Below, one piece after another: positions 8,768 through 16,866 of a stretch of DNA of 64,000 bases. How positions within the stretch are numbered: the stretch's first letter is position 1; each line of letters starts with the position of its first letter. The position numbers and the translations under genes were made by a program. The notes beneath the pieces are model-generated. The model was not told where the DNA came from. It worked only from the letters and a program-made list of their open reading frames with translations, and made no database searches. Origin of the DNA: Limiplasma sp048370855 (GTDB lineage Bacteria; Bacillota; Clostridia; Christensenellales; Aristaeellaceae); the NCBI GenBank assembly GCA_048370855.1, contig DBGEOK010000105.1:38986-102985 (forward strand), given 5' to 3'.

Positions 8768-8999
8768 TGCCAAGCACCGCCTCGTACCGGCCTGCCGTAA
8801 CGGCATACACACGCTCGTAGTCTCGATGCATTAAGGCCTCCATAGGCGTTTGGGCGCGATACCGCACGCAGGCGCCGCAGCTTGCGCTCAGGCATCGCGG
8901 CACAGGCTCCGCCACCGCGTCGATCCCCGCTTCCAGGAGCGAATGGAGCGTTCGCATCGCAGCCAGATGCGTCCAAAACGTCGCCACATAATCCGTCAT
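8751..8999 (-). CDS. DUF3343 putative Se/S carrier-like protein
   Basis: 82 residues: a short alpha/beta protein with YVATFWTHLAAMRTLHSLLE and the family core PVPRCLSASCGACVRYRA. The two cysteines in SCGAC and the extra Cys36 are candidates for carrying persulfide or selenide. DUF3343 genes cluster with yedF and selenium genes in Clostridia. The gene overlaps yedF by 4 bp (ATGA) and yqeC by 17 bp. A role as a selenium carrier between YedF and YqeC/YqeB/SelD is inference from position. Confidence 0.85.
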   Translation of the reverse strand: MTDYVATFWTHLAAMRTLHSLLEAGIDAVAEPVPRCLSASCGACVRYRAQTPMEALMHRDYERVYAVTAGRYEAVLGNDAPV

Positions 9000-9205
9000 T
9001 TTTTGGTCAGGGTCAGCGTATATTCGCCGTCCCGTTCCTCCCGCCTCGCCTCATAGCCTTGATGGGCGGCAAAGCGCGTGATGTTTTCCACCGCGCAGAT
9101 GTTATCCACAAGGATTTCCGCGCCTTCGTCCTCCTTCATCAGCGCCGCGCGCGCCATCATGACGGGTTCCGGGCAGGAACGCCCTCTTGCGTCAACCTTC
9201 CGCAT
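8996..9205 (-). CDS. yedF: YedF/TusA-like sulfurtransferase
   Basis: 69 residues in the SirA/TusA fold. The signature CPEPVMMARAAL holds the active-site cysteine (Cys11 in ARGRSCPEPV), which in this family accepts sulfane sulfur or selenium. It lacks the DsrE-like C-terminal half found in longer YedF proteins, so it is a single-domain version. It sits one base after yedE and overlaps the DUF3343 gene by 4 bp. Its place between a YedE transporter and selD supports delivery of selenium rather than tRNA thiolation. Confidence 0.9.
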   Translation of the reverse strand: MRKVDARGRSCPEPVMMARAALMKEDEGAEILVDNICAVENITRFAAHQGYEARREERDGEYTLTLTKK

Positions 9206-9206
9206 G

Positions 9207-10259
9207 TTATCTTCCCTCCTTGGCCAAATGAACCCAACTGAGAACGCCCATCAGAACCAGGCCGGCCGCGACCGCGACCTGGCCGTTCAGCGTGGGGCCC
9301 GCGGCGGACGACGCCAGGCCAAAGTGATGGCAGAAGGCCGCGCCCAGCACCATGCCCACGACGGCCATGGCGGAATCCCCGTCGCCTTCGCCCGCAAGCA
9401 CAAGCTGCCTGAGAGGGCAGCCGCCCAGCAGCACGCTTCCCCAGCCCACGAGCGCCATCCCCAAAAAATTCCACAGGCCGTCCGCGTGGGCCACGGGCTG
9501 ATTGGCGAAGCCAAGGCGAAACGTACCCAGCAGCAGATTACCGATCAGCACCGTTCCAAGCAAAGCGACGCTCCCCCACAGCAGATGCAGGTCGCGGAAA
9601 AGCATCAGGTCCCGCAGGCCGCCCGCCATGCAAAAACGGCTTCTTTGCGCCAGCGCGCCCACCAGCAAGCCGCCCGCGAGCGACGCCAGTACCGGGGCAT
9701 GCATGGCCCCGGGACCGCTATTAGAAAACGAAAACAAGAAAGGAAACAGTAGAAAAAGCACGAACAGCACGGCTATACCAATCGGAAACGCGAAGCCCTC
9801 CGCCCTAGCCTGGGGATAGGCCCTGCGCAGCGTAAAGCCCTTGTTCAGCGCCAAAACGCCCGCGCCGACGCCCGCCGCAAAGCCAGCCAAGCCAATCATC
9901 GCGTTCAGGTCTCCGCCTCCAAGGCGGATGAGCATGCGAAGCGGGCAGCCCAAAAACATGAGCGCGCCCACCATGATGAAAAACCCGACCGCCATCCGCG
10001 TCACGGGCGAGGAGCCGCCGCGGGGACGGAACTCCCGCATGACAAGCGACATGACAAACGAGCCCAGCGCCAGGCCGACAATTTCCGGCCGGAAATACTG
10101 TACCGCTTCGGCGTTATGCAGCCCGACAGCCCCCGCGCCGTCGCGCAAAAAACACGCGAGGCAGAAGCCCATATTGTCCGGATTGCCCAGCCGAACCAGC
10201 AGCAGGGCGGCCACGCCCGCCGCGACGCCCGTCAGGATCACCAAAAGATTTTTCCGCAT
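9207..10259 (-). CDS. yedE: YedE-family selenium/sulfur transporter
   Basis: 350-residue integral membrane protein of the YeeE/YedE family with about ten hydrophobic segments. Family motifs are duplicated: MGFCLACFLRDGAGAVGLH near the start, MFLGCPLRMLIRLGGGD in the middle, RSRFCMAGGLRDLMLF and VLLGGCPLRQLVLAGEGD later. The paired cysteines are typical of the thiosulfate/selenium transport fold. In selenium clusters it is assigned to uptake of a selenium compound. The start at 10259 follows AAAAGGATG. It is first in the selenium operon, whose promoter lies 49-77 bp upstream. Confidence 0.9.
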   Translation of the reverse strand: MRKNLLVILTGVAAGVAALLLVRLGNPDNMGFCLACFLRDGAGAVGLHNAEAVQYFRPEIVGLALGSFVMSLVMREFRPRGGSSPVTRMAVGFFIMVGALMFLGCPLRMLIRLGGGDLNAMIGLAGFAAGVGAGVLALNKGFTLRRAYPQARAEGFAFPIGIAVLFVLFLLFPFLFSFSNSGPGAMHAPVLASLAGGLLVGALAQRSRFCMAGGLRDLMLFRDLHLLWGSVALLGTVLIGNLLLGTFRLGFANQPVAHADGLWNFLGMALVGWGSVLLGGCPLRQLVLAGEGDGDSAMAVVGMVLGAAFCHHFGLASSAAGPTLNGQVAVAAGLVLMGVLSWVHLAKEGR

Positions 10260-10307
10260 CCGGCCACATCCTTTTATGCTATAATAAGCGCGTATATTGG
10301 TATCCCG

Positions 10308-10336
10308 ATCATACCATGAGGAGCGCGGGTTTGCAA
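10308..10336 (-). promoter_or_regulatory. promoter of the selenium operon (yedE to selD)
   Basis: Minus strand TTGCAA (10331-10336) and TATGAT (10308-10313), 17-bp spacer. The -35 abuts the start codon of the divergent desulfurase gene. On the plus strand a TATAAT (10280-10285) with only a weak -35 probably serves that gene, so the two promoters overlap within 77 bp and could be co-regulated. Confidence 0.6.
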
Positions 10337-11515
10337 ATGATTTACATGGACAACGCATCCACTTCGTATCCCAAGGCGCCGGGCGTCGGCGCGGCCATGG
10401 CGCGGTATGTGGAGCGGCTTGGCGTCAATGTGCGCCGCGGCGGATATGCCTCGGCGCTGGAAGTGGAAGACGCTTCGCTTACGCTCCGTGAACGGCTTTG
10501 CGCCGCCTTTGGCTCGCGCTGCCCGGAGGCGTGCATCCTTACGCCGGGAGCGACCCTCGGCTTGAATATGGCGCTCAAGGGCTGCCTGAAGCCCGGCGAC
10601 CACGTGCTGGTCAGCTCCGTGGAGCACAACGCCGTCATGCGGCCGCTGAGCCAGCTCGCGGCGCAGGGCGTTACCGTGGAGCAGGCGCCCTGCCGGGCGG
10701 ACGGAACGCTCGACCCGGCGGAGCTGGAAAGCCGGATCAGGCCCAATACCCGGCTGGCATGCGTGACGCACGCCTCCAACGTTTGCGGCACGCTCCTGCC
10801 CGTCGCGGCGTTGGGAGCGGTTTGCCGCCGGCACGGCGTTGACTTTGTGGTAGACGCCTCCCAAACCGCCGGGCATGTCCCGCTTGATTGCGAAGCCATG
10901 CAAATTGACGCGCTGGTTTTTTCGGCGCACAAGGGGCTGCTCGGTCCGCAGGGCATTGGCGCGGCGCTGCTCACACGGGCGTTTGCCGAAAAGCTCTCTC
11001 CCTTCGTGACGGGAGGGACGGGCAGCCGTTCCGACCAAGAGGCGCAGCCCGCCTTTTTGCCTGACAAGCTGGAGGCGGGCACGCCGAATTTGCCGGGAAT
11101 GTACGGCTTCCTGGCCGCGCTGGATTTTTGGGAGCCGCGCTTTACGGAAATCCGCGAGCGGGAAGCGGCGTTGTGCCGGCGAATGCTGAACGGACTGCGG
11201 GAAGCGGCGGAGGAGGCGGAGGCCAAAGCGGGCGGCCCCCTGCTACGGATTCCCGGCCCGCGAGGCGGCGAAGGCCGCGTGGGCGTCATATCCATTGATT
11301 TTGCAACGCTGGATAACGCGGAAATGGCGGTACGGCTTGAACGCGAATATGGCGTCCTCACGCGGTGCGGGCTGCACTGCGCGCCGTCCGCCCATCGGAC
11401 GCTGGGCACCTTCCCCGCCGGAACGGTGCGCTTTTCAATCGGATGGGCCACCGTAGCCCGCGACGTGGACGAAGCGATGCAGGCCGTGCGCGCCCTCCTG
11501 GGGCTTCGCGGATAA
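10337..11515 (+). CDS. class V aminotransferase-fold cysteine desulfurase (EF2568-like)
   Basis: 392 residues. A PLP enzyme that mobilises sulfur from cysteine, or selenium from selenocysteine. Motifs: MDNASTSYPKAPG at the N-terminus, SSVEHNAVMRPL, VDASQTAGHVPLD, the PLP-lysine motif SAHKGLLGPQGIG (Lys199) and the reactive cysteine loop CGLHCAPSAHRTLGT (Cys348). This subfamily (TIGR01977) is the one found in selenium-dependent molybdenum hydroxylase clusters. It stands alone, divergent from yedE. ATG 10337 follows GAGGAG at 13 bp; ATG 10316 is a possible longer start. Confidence 0.9.
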   Translation: MIYMDNASTSYPKAPGVGAAMARYVERLGVNVRRGGYASALEVEDASLTLRERLCAAFGSRCPEACILTPGATLGLNMALKGCLKPGDHVLVSSVEHNAVMRPLSQLAAQGVTVEQAPCRADGTLDPAELESRIRPNTRLACVTHASNVCGTLLPVAALGAVCRRHGVDFVVDASQTAGHVPLDCEAMQIDALVFSAHKGLLGPQGIGAALLTRAFAEKLSPFVTGGTGSRSDQEAQPAFLPDKLEAGTPNLPGMYGFLAALDFWEPRFTEIREREAALCRRMLNGLREAAEEAEAKAGGPLLRIPGPRGGEGRVGVISIDFATLDNAEMAVRLEREYGVLTRCGLHCAPSAHRTLGTFPAGTVRFSIGWATVARDVDEAMQAVRALLGLRG

Positions 11516-11555
11516 GGCGTCGCGCCCTTTGTTCTTTCGCGGGAAAACCGCCTTG

Positions 11556-11858
11556 CTACGGTTGCATGGCCGCGTCAACCCTTTTAGGGGCCGCCTTTGC
11601 AGAACGGGAAAAATCGCCAAAGAGCGCGGCCTTCGCATGATGATGAACGCGCTTTGAACGATTTTCTTCATCCAGCCCCGCGGCGGGACGAAAAAGCCGT
11701 CCTGGCCATTTGTTTACAATGGCGCTTAGGCTGCCTCCGGCCTCATGCTGCGCGGCGATCGTCCGACCGAGCGCCGATTGCGCGCCTGCCGGGAGCGTTT
11801 CTCCGCCGGCAAGGACCGCGATCCCACTGTCACGGCGTTTCATGGCCTTCGTGTTCAT
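11556..11858 (-). pseudogene. possible decayed MobA/nucleotidyltransferase-like ORF
   Basis: A 100-codon frame whose ATG overlaps the MOSC stop codon as ATGA, as expected for the next gene of the operon. Residues 10-19 read DSGIAVLAGG, like the N-terminal VLAGG nucleotide-binding motif of MobA-type molybdopterin nucleotidyltransferases. The usual RMGxxK continuation is missing and the remaining 80 residues match nothing I know. It may be a truncated remnant of mobA or mocA, or a chance frame. The plus-strand interval back to 11515 shows no other gene. Confidence 0.3.
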
Positions 11859-12301
11859 TGAGCCGCGTTCAGGCGGGTGATTTCGTCGCCAGCCCGCACC
11901 GTCCCGCCCGCCAGCACCGTGGCAAAAACGCCCTCGGTCGGCATGACGCACTTCCCCACCAGCCGCTTGATCTCGCAGTCGCTATGGCATTCCTTCCCAA
12001 TCTGGGTGATTTCAAGCACGCACATCCCAACGCGGAGCCTCGCGCCTATGGGAAGGCTCTTTAAATCAATTCCCGTGGTTCTGATATTTTCAGCAAAAAT
12101 ACCGTTGGGCAGCTCGACAGCGCCGCATTGCACGCGCATCCTCTCCACGCTTTCCCCGGCCAGGAGGCTTACCTGCCTGTGCCAGTCCCCGGCATGCGCG
12201 TCTCCCGCGACGCCATGGCCCGCGATCAGCAGAGCCTCGTCCACGGGATGCTTAACGGTGCCCTTCTGTTCGCTCAGGCATACGCAGACCACGCTCGCCA
12301 T
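11855..12301 (-). CDS. MOSC domain protein
   Basis: 148 residues made up of one MOSC domain, the beta-barrel found at the C-terminus of Moco sulfurases. Features: GTVKHPVDEALLIAGHGVAG, DAHAGDWHRQVSLLAGES, ELPNGIFAENIRTTGIDL and the conserved cysteine in IGKECHSDCEI. Single-domain MOSC proteins are carriers of sulfur or selenium to molybdopterin enzymes. It follows moaC with a roughly 50-bp overlap (ATG 12301). A start upstream of 12301 would add residues unlike the family. Confidence 0.88.
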   Translation of the reverse strand: MASVVCVCLSEQKGTVKHPVDEALLIAGHGVAGDAHAGDWHRQVSLLAGESVERMRVQCGAVELPNGIFAENIRTTGIDLKSLPIGARLRVGMCVLEITQIGKECHSDCEIKRLVGKCVMPTEGVFATVLAGGTVRAGDEITRLNAAQ

Positions 12302-12788
12302 CCGCTCTCTCCTCCGCGTTAAATTCGCCGCTCTTGCCGCCGCTCTTTTGCAAGAGCCGGATATTCTCAATGACCATATCGCGCTGAACGGCCTTTAGCA
12401 TATCGTATATTGTCAGCGCCGCGACGGACGCCGCCGTGAGGGCCTCCATCTCCACGCCGGTTTCCCCCTTGCACCTCGCCGTGGCGCGCACGCGCACGCC
12501 GCACGGCTGGTCGTTCTCCAAGGTGAAGGCGATGTCAACCCCGGTCAGTGCGAGTGGATGGCACAACGGGATCAGCTCGTGCGCGCGTTTCGCGGCCATA
12601 ATGCCAGCTACCTGCGCCACCGCCAGCACGTCCCCTTTTTGAGCGCGGCCCTCGCGCACCAGCGACAGCGTTTCCGGCTTCATGCGCACAAAGCCCTCCG
12701 CGACCGCCTCGCGCAAGGTCGGCGCTTTTTCGCTTACGTCCACCATCCGGGCGCGTCCCTGCGGGTTAAAATGCGTCAGCTCAGCCAT
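12252..12788 (-). CDS. moaC: cyclic pyranopterin monophosphate synthase
   Basis: 178 residues. It converts 3',8-cyclo-dihydro-GTP, made by MoaA, into cPMP in molybdopterin synthesis. Motifs: LTHFNPQGRARMVDVSEK at the start, GIMAAKRAHELIPLCHPL (active site His/Lys region), KGETGVEMEALTAASVAALT and YDMLKAVQRDMVIENIRLLQ with KSGGKSG. The tail after KSGGKSG is about 20 residues longer than typical and overlaps the MOSC gene. It starts 5 bp after moaA. Confidence 0.94.
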   Translation of the reverse strand: MAELTHFNPQGRARMVDVSEKAPTLREAVAEGFVRMKPETLSLVREGRAQKGDVLAVAQVAGIMAAKRAHELIPLCHPLALTGVDIAFTLENDQPCGVRVRATARCKGETGVEMEALTAASVAALTIYDMLKAVQRDMVIENIRLLQKSGGKSGEFNAEERADGERGLRMPERTEGHR

Positions 12789-12793
12789 GACCG

Positions 12794-13762
12794 TTATCCT
12801 CCAATTTCATGCATACGCCTTCCGGCGCGGCTTCCCGCCTCCGTCAAGGCATGCCGCGCGGGCTTGAGCGCCACGCCCAGGCGAATGGCGTCCAGCAGCT
12901 TTTCACCGTGCAAGCCCCTCAGCGGGATTTCCGTATCCGCGTGCAGGCATGGCTTCAGCATGCCGTCTGACGTCAGGCGAATCCGCCGGCATTCGCCGCA
13001 AAAGCACCCGCTGACAGGCCGGATGAGGCCGACCGCGCCCGCGTACCCCGGCATGCGGTACCGTTCGGCCACGCCGCCGCTCGGCAGCGGCTCCAGCATG
13101 GGATAGCGCCGCAGCACCTCGTCCGCGCGGAGAAAGCGCTCCCTTGGCCAGCCGGCGCATTCGCCCATGGGCATCAGCTCCAAAAAGCGGACCTCCAGGG
13201 GTTGCTCCCTGGTCATTTCGATAAAGTCCCCGATTTCATCATCATTCACGCCGCCCATCAGCACCATGTTTACCTTGACCTGCCGGAAGCCTGCCGACAA
13301 GGCGGTCGCAAGCCCCGCCAGAGCCTTTTCCAGCGTGCCGACGCGCGTGATGGAAGCATAGCGGCCGGGACGAAGGCTGTCCAGCGAAAGGTTGACGCGC
13401 GAAACGCCCGCCTCCCGCAGAGCCCGCGCCATCGGGGGCAGCAGCACGCCGTTGGAGGTCAGGCACAGCTCTTCCAGGCCCTGAAGCGCGCCTAACCGTT
13501 GGCACAACTCCAAAATTCCGTGCCGTACCAGCGGTTCGCCGCCGGTTAAGCGGATTTTTGTGATGCCGCACGCGACCGCCGCCCCCGCGATTTCCACCGC
13601 TTCCTCCAGGGTGAGCCTATCGGCGCGCGCTTGCTTTTCAACGTCCGCCTCCGGCATGCAATAAACGCATCGCTCGTTGCATTGATCGGTCACGGACAGG
13701 CGCAGCGTATCCACCACGCGGCCATAGGCGTCCCGAAGCGCCGACGTTGTTCGTTCAGCCAT
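12794..13762 (-). CDS. moaA: GTP 3',8-cyclase
   Basis: 322 residues. A radical SAM enzyme for the first step of molybdopterin synthesis. The N-terminal cluster motif CNERCVYC places the three cysteines at 28, 32 and 35. TKIRLTGGEPLVRHGILELC, LTSNGVLL and VNLSLDSL follow. The C-terminal second cluster region reads SGCFCGECRRIRLTSDGMLK with PCLH. It ends HEIGG, where most homologues end NQIGG. It overlaps mogA by 8 bp. Confidence 0.95.
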   Translation of the reverse strand: MAERTTSALRDAYGRVVDTLRLSVTDQCNERCVYCMPEADVEKQARADRLTLEEAVEIAGAAVACGITKIRLTGGEPLVRHGILELCQRLGALQGLEELCLTSNGVLLPPMARALREAGVSRVNLSLDSLRPGRYASITRVGTLEKALAGLATALSAGFRQVKVNMVLMGGVNDDEIGDFIEMTREQPLEVRFLELMPMGECAGWPRERFLRADEVLRRYPMLEPLPSGGVAERYRMPGYAGAVGLIRPVSGCFCGECRRIRLTSDGMLKPCLHADTEIPLRGLHGEKLLDAIRLGVALKPARHALTEAGSRAGRRMHEIGG

Positions 13763-14237
13763 CGGCTTGCTCTCCCCACAGCAAACGGAGACCGTGCCGC
13801 AGCGACGGAAGCACGGCTTCCAGGTTTTCCTCTACCGCCCTTGGGCTGCCGGGCAGGTTCAGGATCAGCGTGCGCCCCCGGATGCCCGCGACGCCGCGGG
13901 ACAGCATCGCGTGCGGCGTCATCAGGAGGCTTTTTTGCCTCATGGCTTCGGACAGCCCCGGCGCCATCCGCTCGCATACGGCGGCGGTGGCTTCGGGCGT
14001 CACGTCGCGCGGAGCGAAGCCCGTCCCTCCCGTGGTAACCACAAGGGCCGCGCCCTGCCTATCCGCGAGGCTGATGAGCTCGTCTTCAATCCTTTTCCGC
14101 TCGTCCGGCACAAGCCGAGAAGGCAGCAGCGCGTAGCCCGCCTGGCGAAGCATGCGCTCCGCCTCAGGCCCCGACTCGTCCGCGCGTTCGCCCTGATAGC
14201 GGCGGTCGCTGACGGTGACGACCACGGCGGTAAACAT
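13755..14237 (-). CDS. mogA: molybdopterin adenylyltransferase (MogA/MoaB family)
   Basis: 160 residues. It activates molybdopterin with AMP before molybdate insertion. Motifs: VVTVSDRRYQGERADESGP, LVVTTGGTGFAPRDVTPEAT and the end motif NLPGSPRAVEENLEAVLPSL. The start at 14237 is set by GGGAGGAAGGCGTC. It sits between modC and moaA in the molybdenum operon. Confidence 0.92.
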   Translation of the reverse strand: MFTAVVVTVSDRRYQGERADESGPEAERMLRQAGYALLPSRLVPDERKRIEDELISLADRQGAALVVTTGGTGFAPRDVTPEATAAVCERMAPGLSEAMRQKSLLMTPHAMLSRGVAGIRGRTLILNLPGSPRAVEENLEAVLPSLRHGLRLLWGEQADG

Positions 14238-14271
14238 GACGCCTTCCTCCCTTCGTTCTATTTGAGCCACG

Positions 14272-15312
14272 CTATACAAGCGGCTGCACGTATTCCGGCG
14301 CAATAGACAGCGAAACCCGCCGCCCGGCCGAGCACGGAGCCTCGGCCCCGTGCCTCCAGGCCATGCGAAGGCTGCCGCGCGCGCCTACGGGCCGGCACAC
14401 GGCCACCGCCTGCCCCGCATCCTCCATCACGCGCAGCACATCGCACAGCAAGGCGTTTTGCTGATTTCCGGTTTTGATCCGGTCCGCGCGCACCGCAACC
14501 GCGCGCAGGGAACCCGCAGGAGGCCCGGCCAGGTGCAAAACGGCGTCCCACTCCCCCACATAGACGCTCTGCCGGTCCTCTTGCCGGGCGAAAGCGACGT
14601 TTTCACAGCCGCTCAGGCGCGCCGCCGCCACGGTTCGCGGGCGTTCCAGAAGCTCGTCCGTCGTCACAGGCCGCTGCGTTCTTCCCGCATCCAGCACGCA
14701 GACGCGCGCGCAAAGCCGCCGCACTTCCCGCATATCGTGCGTGATATAAAGCGCCGGCTTTTGCACCCTCTCCAGCATTTCCATAAGCTCCTGCTCCAGC
14801 TCCCACTTCAGCGCCTCATCCAGCGCTGCGAACGGCTCGTCCAGCATCAAAAGCCCGGGATCGCTGGCTAGCAGCCGCGCCAGCGCCACCCGCTGCTGCT
14901 GCCCGCCCGAAAGCTGGGCCGGATAGCGTTTTTCCAGGCCTTGCAAGCGAAGCCGCTCCGTTAGCTCGCATAGCCTGCGGGCCTTTTCCCCGCGGCCGCG
15001 CACGCGCGTCAGCCCGCAAAGGATATTTTGCTCCGCCGTCATGTTGGGAAACAGCGCATAGCTTTGAAATAGCAGCCCTACGCCCCTCTGCTGGGGCGTC
15101 AGGTTGATCCTTGCCGAGGAATCGAACAGCACGCGCCCGTCCAACGCAATCCGGCCCTCGTCCGGTTTGACAACGCCTGCGATACAGTTGAGCGTCATGG
15201 TTTTTCCGCTGCCGCTCGCACCCAGCAGCGCCATCGTCTCCAACCCGCAATCAAAGTCCGCCTCCAGTTGAAAACCGGGATAACGCTTTACAATCCGAAC
15301 CTCCAGGCTCAT
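14272..15312 (-). CDS. modC: molybdate ABC transporter ATP-binding protein
   Basis: 346 residues. Walker A GASGSGKT (residues 30-37), signature LSGGQQQRVALARLL, Walker B LLMLDEPFAALDE and switch ITHDMREVRRL. The C-terminal 130 residues form a Mop/TOBE-like region with the VRADRIK motif, which binds molybdate in ModC proteins. The start ATG 15312 overlaps the modB stop as ATGA. Confidence 0.93.
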   Translation of the reverse strand: MSLEVRIVKRYPGFQLEADFDCGLETMALLGASGSGKTMTLNCIAGVVKPDEGRIALDGRVLFDSSARINLTPQQRGVGLLFQSYALFPNMTAEQNILCGLTRVRGRGEKARRLCELTERLRLQGLEKRYPAQLSGGQQQRVALARLLASDPGLLMLDEPFAALDEALKWELEQELMEMLERVQKPALYITHDMREVRRLCARVCVLDAGRTQRPVTTDELLERPRTVAAARLSGCENVAFARQEDRQSVYVGEWDAVLHLAGPPAGSLRAVAVRADRIKTGNQQNALLCDVLRVMEDAGQAVAVCRPVGARGSLRMAWRHGAEAPCSAGRRVSLSIAPEYVQPLV

Positions 15313-15995
15313 AAAGCCGCCTTTCCCCGACGGCCGCCGGGCGGCCGCCGCTCCAAAAGATTCAGCGCAAGGAGCATCAGCAGCGAAATGCCCAGGTTGA
15401 TGAACACCCACCGGTACGCCTCCGCGTCGTTGCCCTCTCGCCAAAGCTGATACACCGTTGTGGAAATGGTGGCCGTGCGGCCCGGAATATAGCCAGTAAC
15501 CATCGAGGTCGCGCCATACTCGCCCAGCGCCCGCGCGAAAGCGAGCACCGCGCCCGCCGTCAGCCCCGCCTTGACGTTGGGCACGCGAACGCGCCAAAAG
15601 ATAAACGAATTGCTCAACCCCAGGGTTTGCGCGGAGCTGGCAAGGCGCGGGTCAAAAGCCTCAAACGCGCCCCGGGCTGTGCGGTACATCAGCGGAAGGG
15701 TGACGATGACGGTTGCAAAGACGGCTGAATACCATGTCATGGTCACCTTCAGGTCAAACCACCGCAGCAGCAAAGCGCCTACCGGCGCATTGGGCCCAAT
15801 GGTCTTGAGCAGAAAAAAGCCCACCACCGTCGGCGGCAGCACCAGGGGAAGCGTGAATAAGCAATCCAGCGCGCCCTTCGCGGCCCTGGACGACATACGG
15901 GAAACGGCATAGGCCGCCCACATGCCCAGGAAAAATGTGCAGACTGTGGATATCAGGGCCACCCGCAGGGAGTTCCAAAGCGGAAACAGCTCCAT
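15309..15995 (-). CDS. modB: molybdate ABC transporter permease
   Basis: 228 residues with about five membrane segments (LRVALISTVCTFFLGMWAA, LDCLFTLPLVLPPTVVGFFL, SAVFATVIVTLPLMY and a final FINLGISLLMLLALNLL). The EAA loop for ModC contact reads ASSAQTLGLSNSFIFWRVRV. FARALGEYGATSMVTG is typical of ModB. It starts 4 bp after the modA stop and overlaps modC by 4 bp. Confidence 0.93.
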   Translation of the reverse strand: MELFPLWNSLRVALISTVCTFFLGMWAAYAVSRMSSRAAKGALDCLFTLPLVLPPTVVGFFLLKTIGPNAPVGALLLRWFDLKVTMTWYSAVFATVIVTLPLMYRTARGAFEAFDPRLASSAQTLGLSNSFIFWRVRVPNVKAGLTAGAVLAFARALGEYGATSMVTGYIPGRTATISTTVYQLWREGNDAEAYRWVFINLGISLLMLLALNLLERRPPGGRRGKAAL

Positions 15996-15999
15996 GCCC

Positions 16000-16791
16000 T
16001 CACCGCTCCGGCACGCCGAAGCCGAGGCGCTCAAACACGGCTTTGCAGTCGTCGCCCTTCAGATATTTTAAAAACGACGCGGCCTCGTCGGGGTGCGCAG
16101 CGTTTTTCAGCGCGGCGGCGGGATAGCGCACCGGCTGATGGCTTCCCGCCGGGGCGACGGCCGCCACCTCAACGCCGTCGCTGGTCACGGCGTCGGAGAT
16201 ATAAACCACGCCGCAATCCACCGCGGCGGATTCCACCTGCGCCAGCACCTCCTTAACGTTGGAAGCGAAGGTAATCTTGCCCTCGGCGTTGAGCCGCTCC
16301 CACAGCCCCATGCTGGTAAAGACCTCCTGCGCGTACTGGCCCACAGGCACGTCGCTGTTGCCAAGCGCTATCAGATCGACCTTTTGGCCCGCCGTATCCT
16401 CAAAGGAAGCAATGCCCCGGTCGGAGCCCTTGGGCACAACCAGCGCCACGGTGTTTGAGAGCAAGTCGAAACGGCTGCCCTCCGCCACCAAATCCAGCCC
16501 GTCGGAATTGGCGGAAGCGGCCCGGTCAATTTCATCCATCTGCTTTTGCCCCGCGGAAATGAAGACGTCGGCCTCCGCCCCCTCGGCAAGCTGCGTTTTC
16601 AACGTTCCGCTGGAATCAAAGTTGAAAATCAATGTCACCTCGGGCGCGATAGACTTGTACATCTCCGCGATCCCGGTAAGCGATTCGGTCATCGACGCCG
16701 CCGCGAACACAACCAGCTCCGTCTCGGCCAAGGCGGGAACGGCAGCCAGACACAGGGCAAGCGTAAGGCACAGGGACAGAGCTCTTCTCAT
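16000..16791 (-). CDS. modA: molybdate-binding protein
   Basis: 263 residues. It has an N-terminal signal peptide (MRRALSLCLTLALCLAAVPA, cleavage likely after ALA) and no lipobox cysteine. Ligand-binding motifs: VVFAAASMTESLTGIAEMY, FNFDSSGTLKTQLAEGAEAD, FISAGQKQMDEID, GNSDVPVGQYAQEVF and DCGVVYISDA. It captures molybdate for ModBC. A non-lipidated binding protein is unusual for a single-membrane Gram-positive cell. The gene starts 75 bp after the moeA-like gene. Confidence 0.93.
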   Translation of the reverse strand: MRRALSLCLTLALCLAAVPALAETELVVFAAASMTESLTGIAEMYKSIAPEVTLIFNFDSSGTLKTQLAEGAEADVFISAGQKQMDEIDRAASANSDGLDLVAEGSRFDLLSNTVALVVPKGSDRGIASFEDTAGQKVDLIALGNSDVPVGQYAQEVFTSMGLWERLNAEGKITFASNVKEVLAQVESAAVDCGVVYISDAVTSDGVEVAAVAPAGSHQPVRYPAAALKNAAHPDEAASFLKYLKGDDCKAVFERLGFGVPER

Positions 16792-16866
16792 GCAAACACC
16801 TCTTATCTCTTTGGGGAAAACGTCGAAACAGGATGAACGCCCGCCCCCGAGCCGGCGGCTTCCGGG

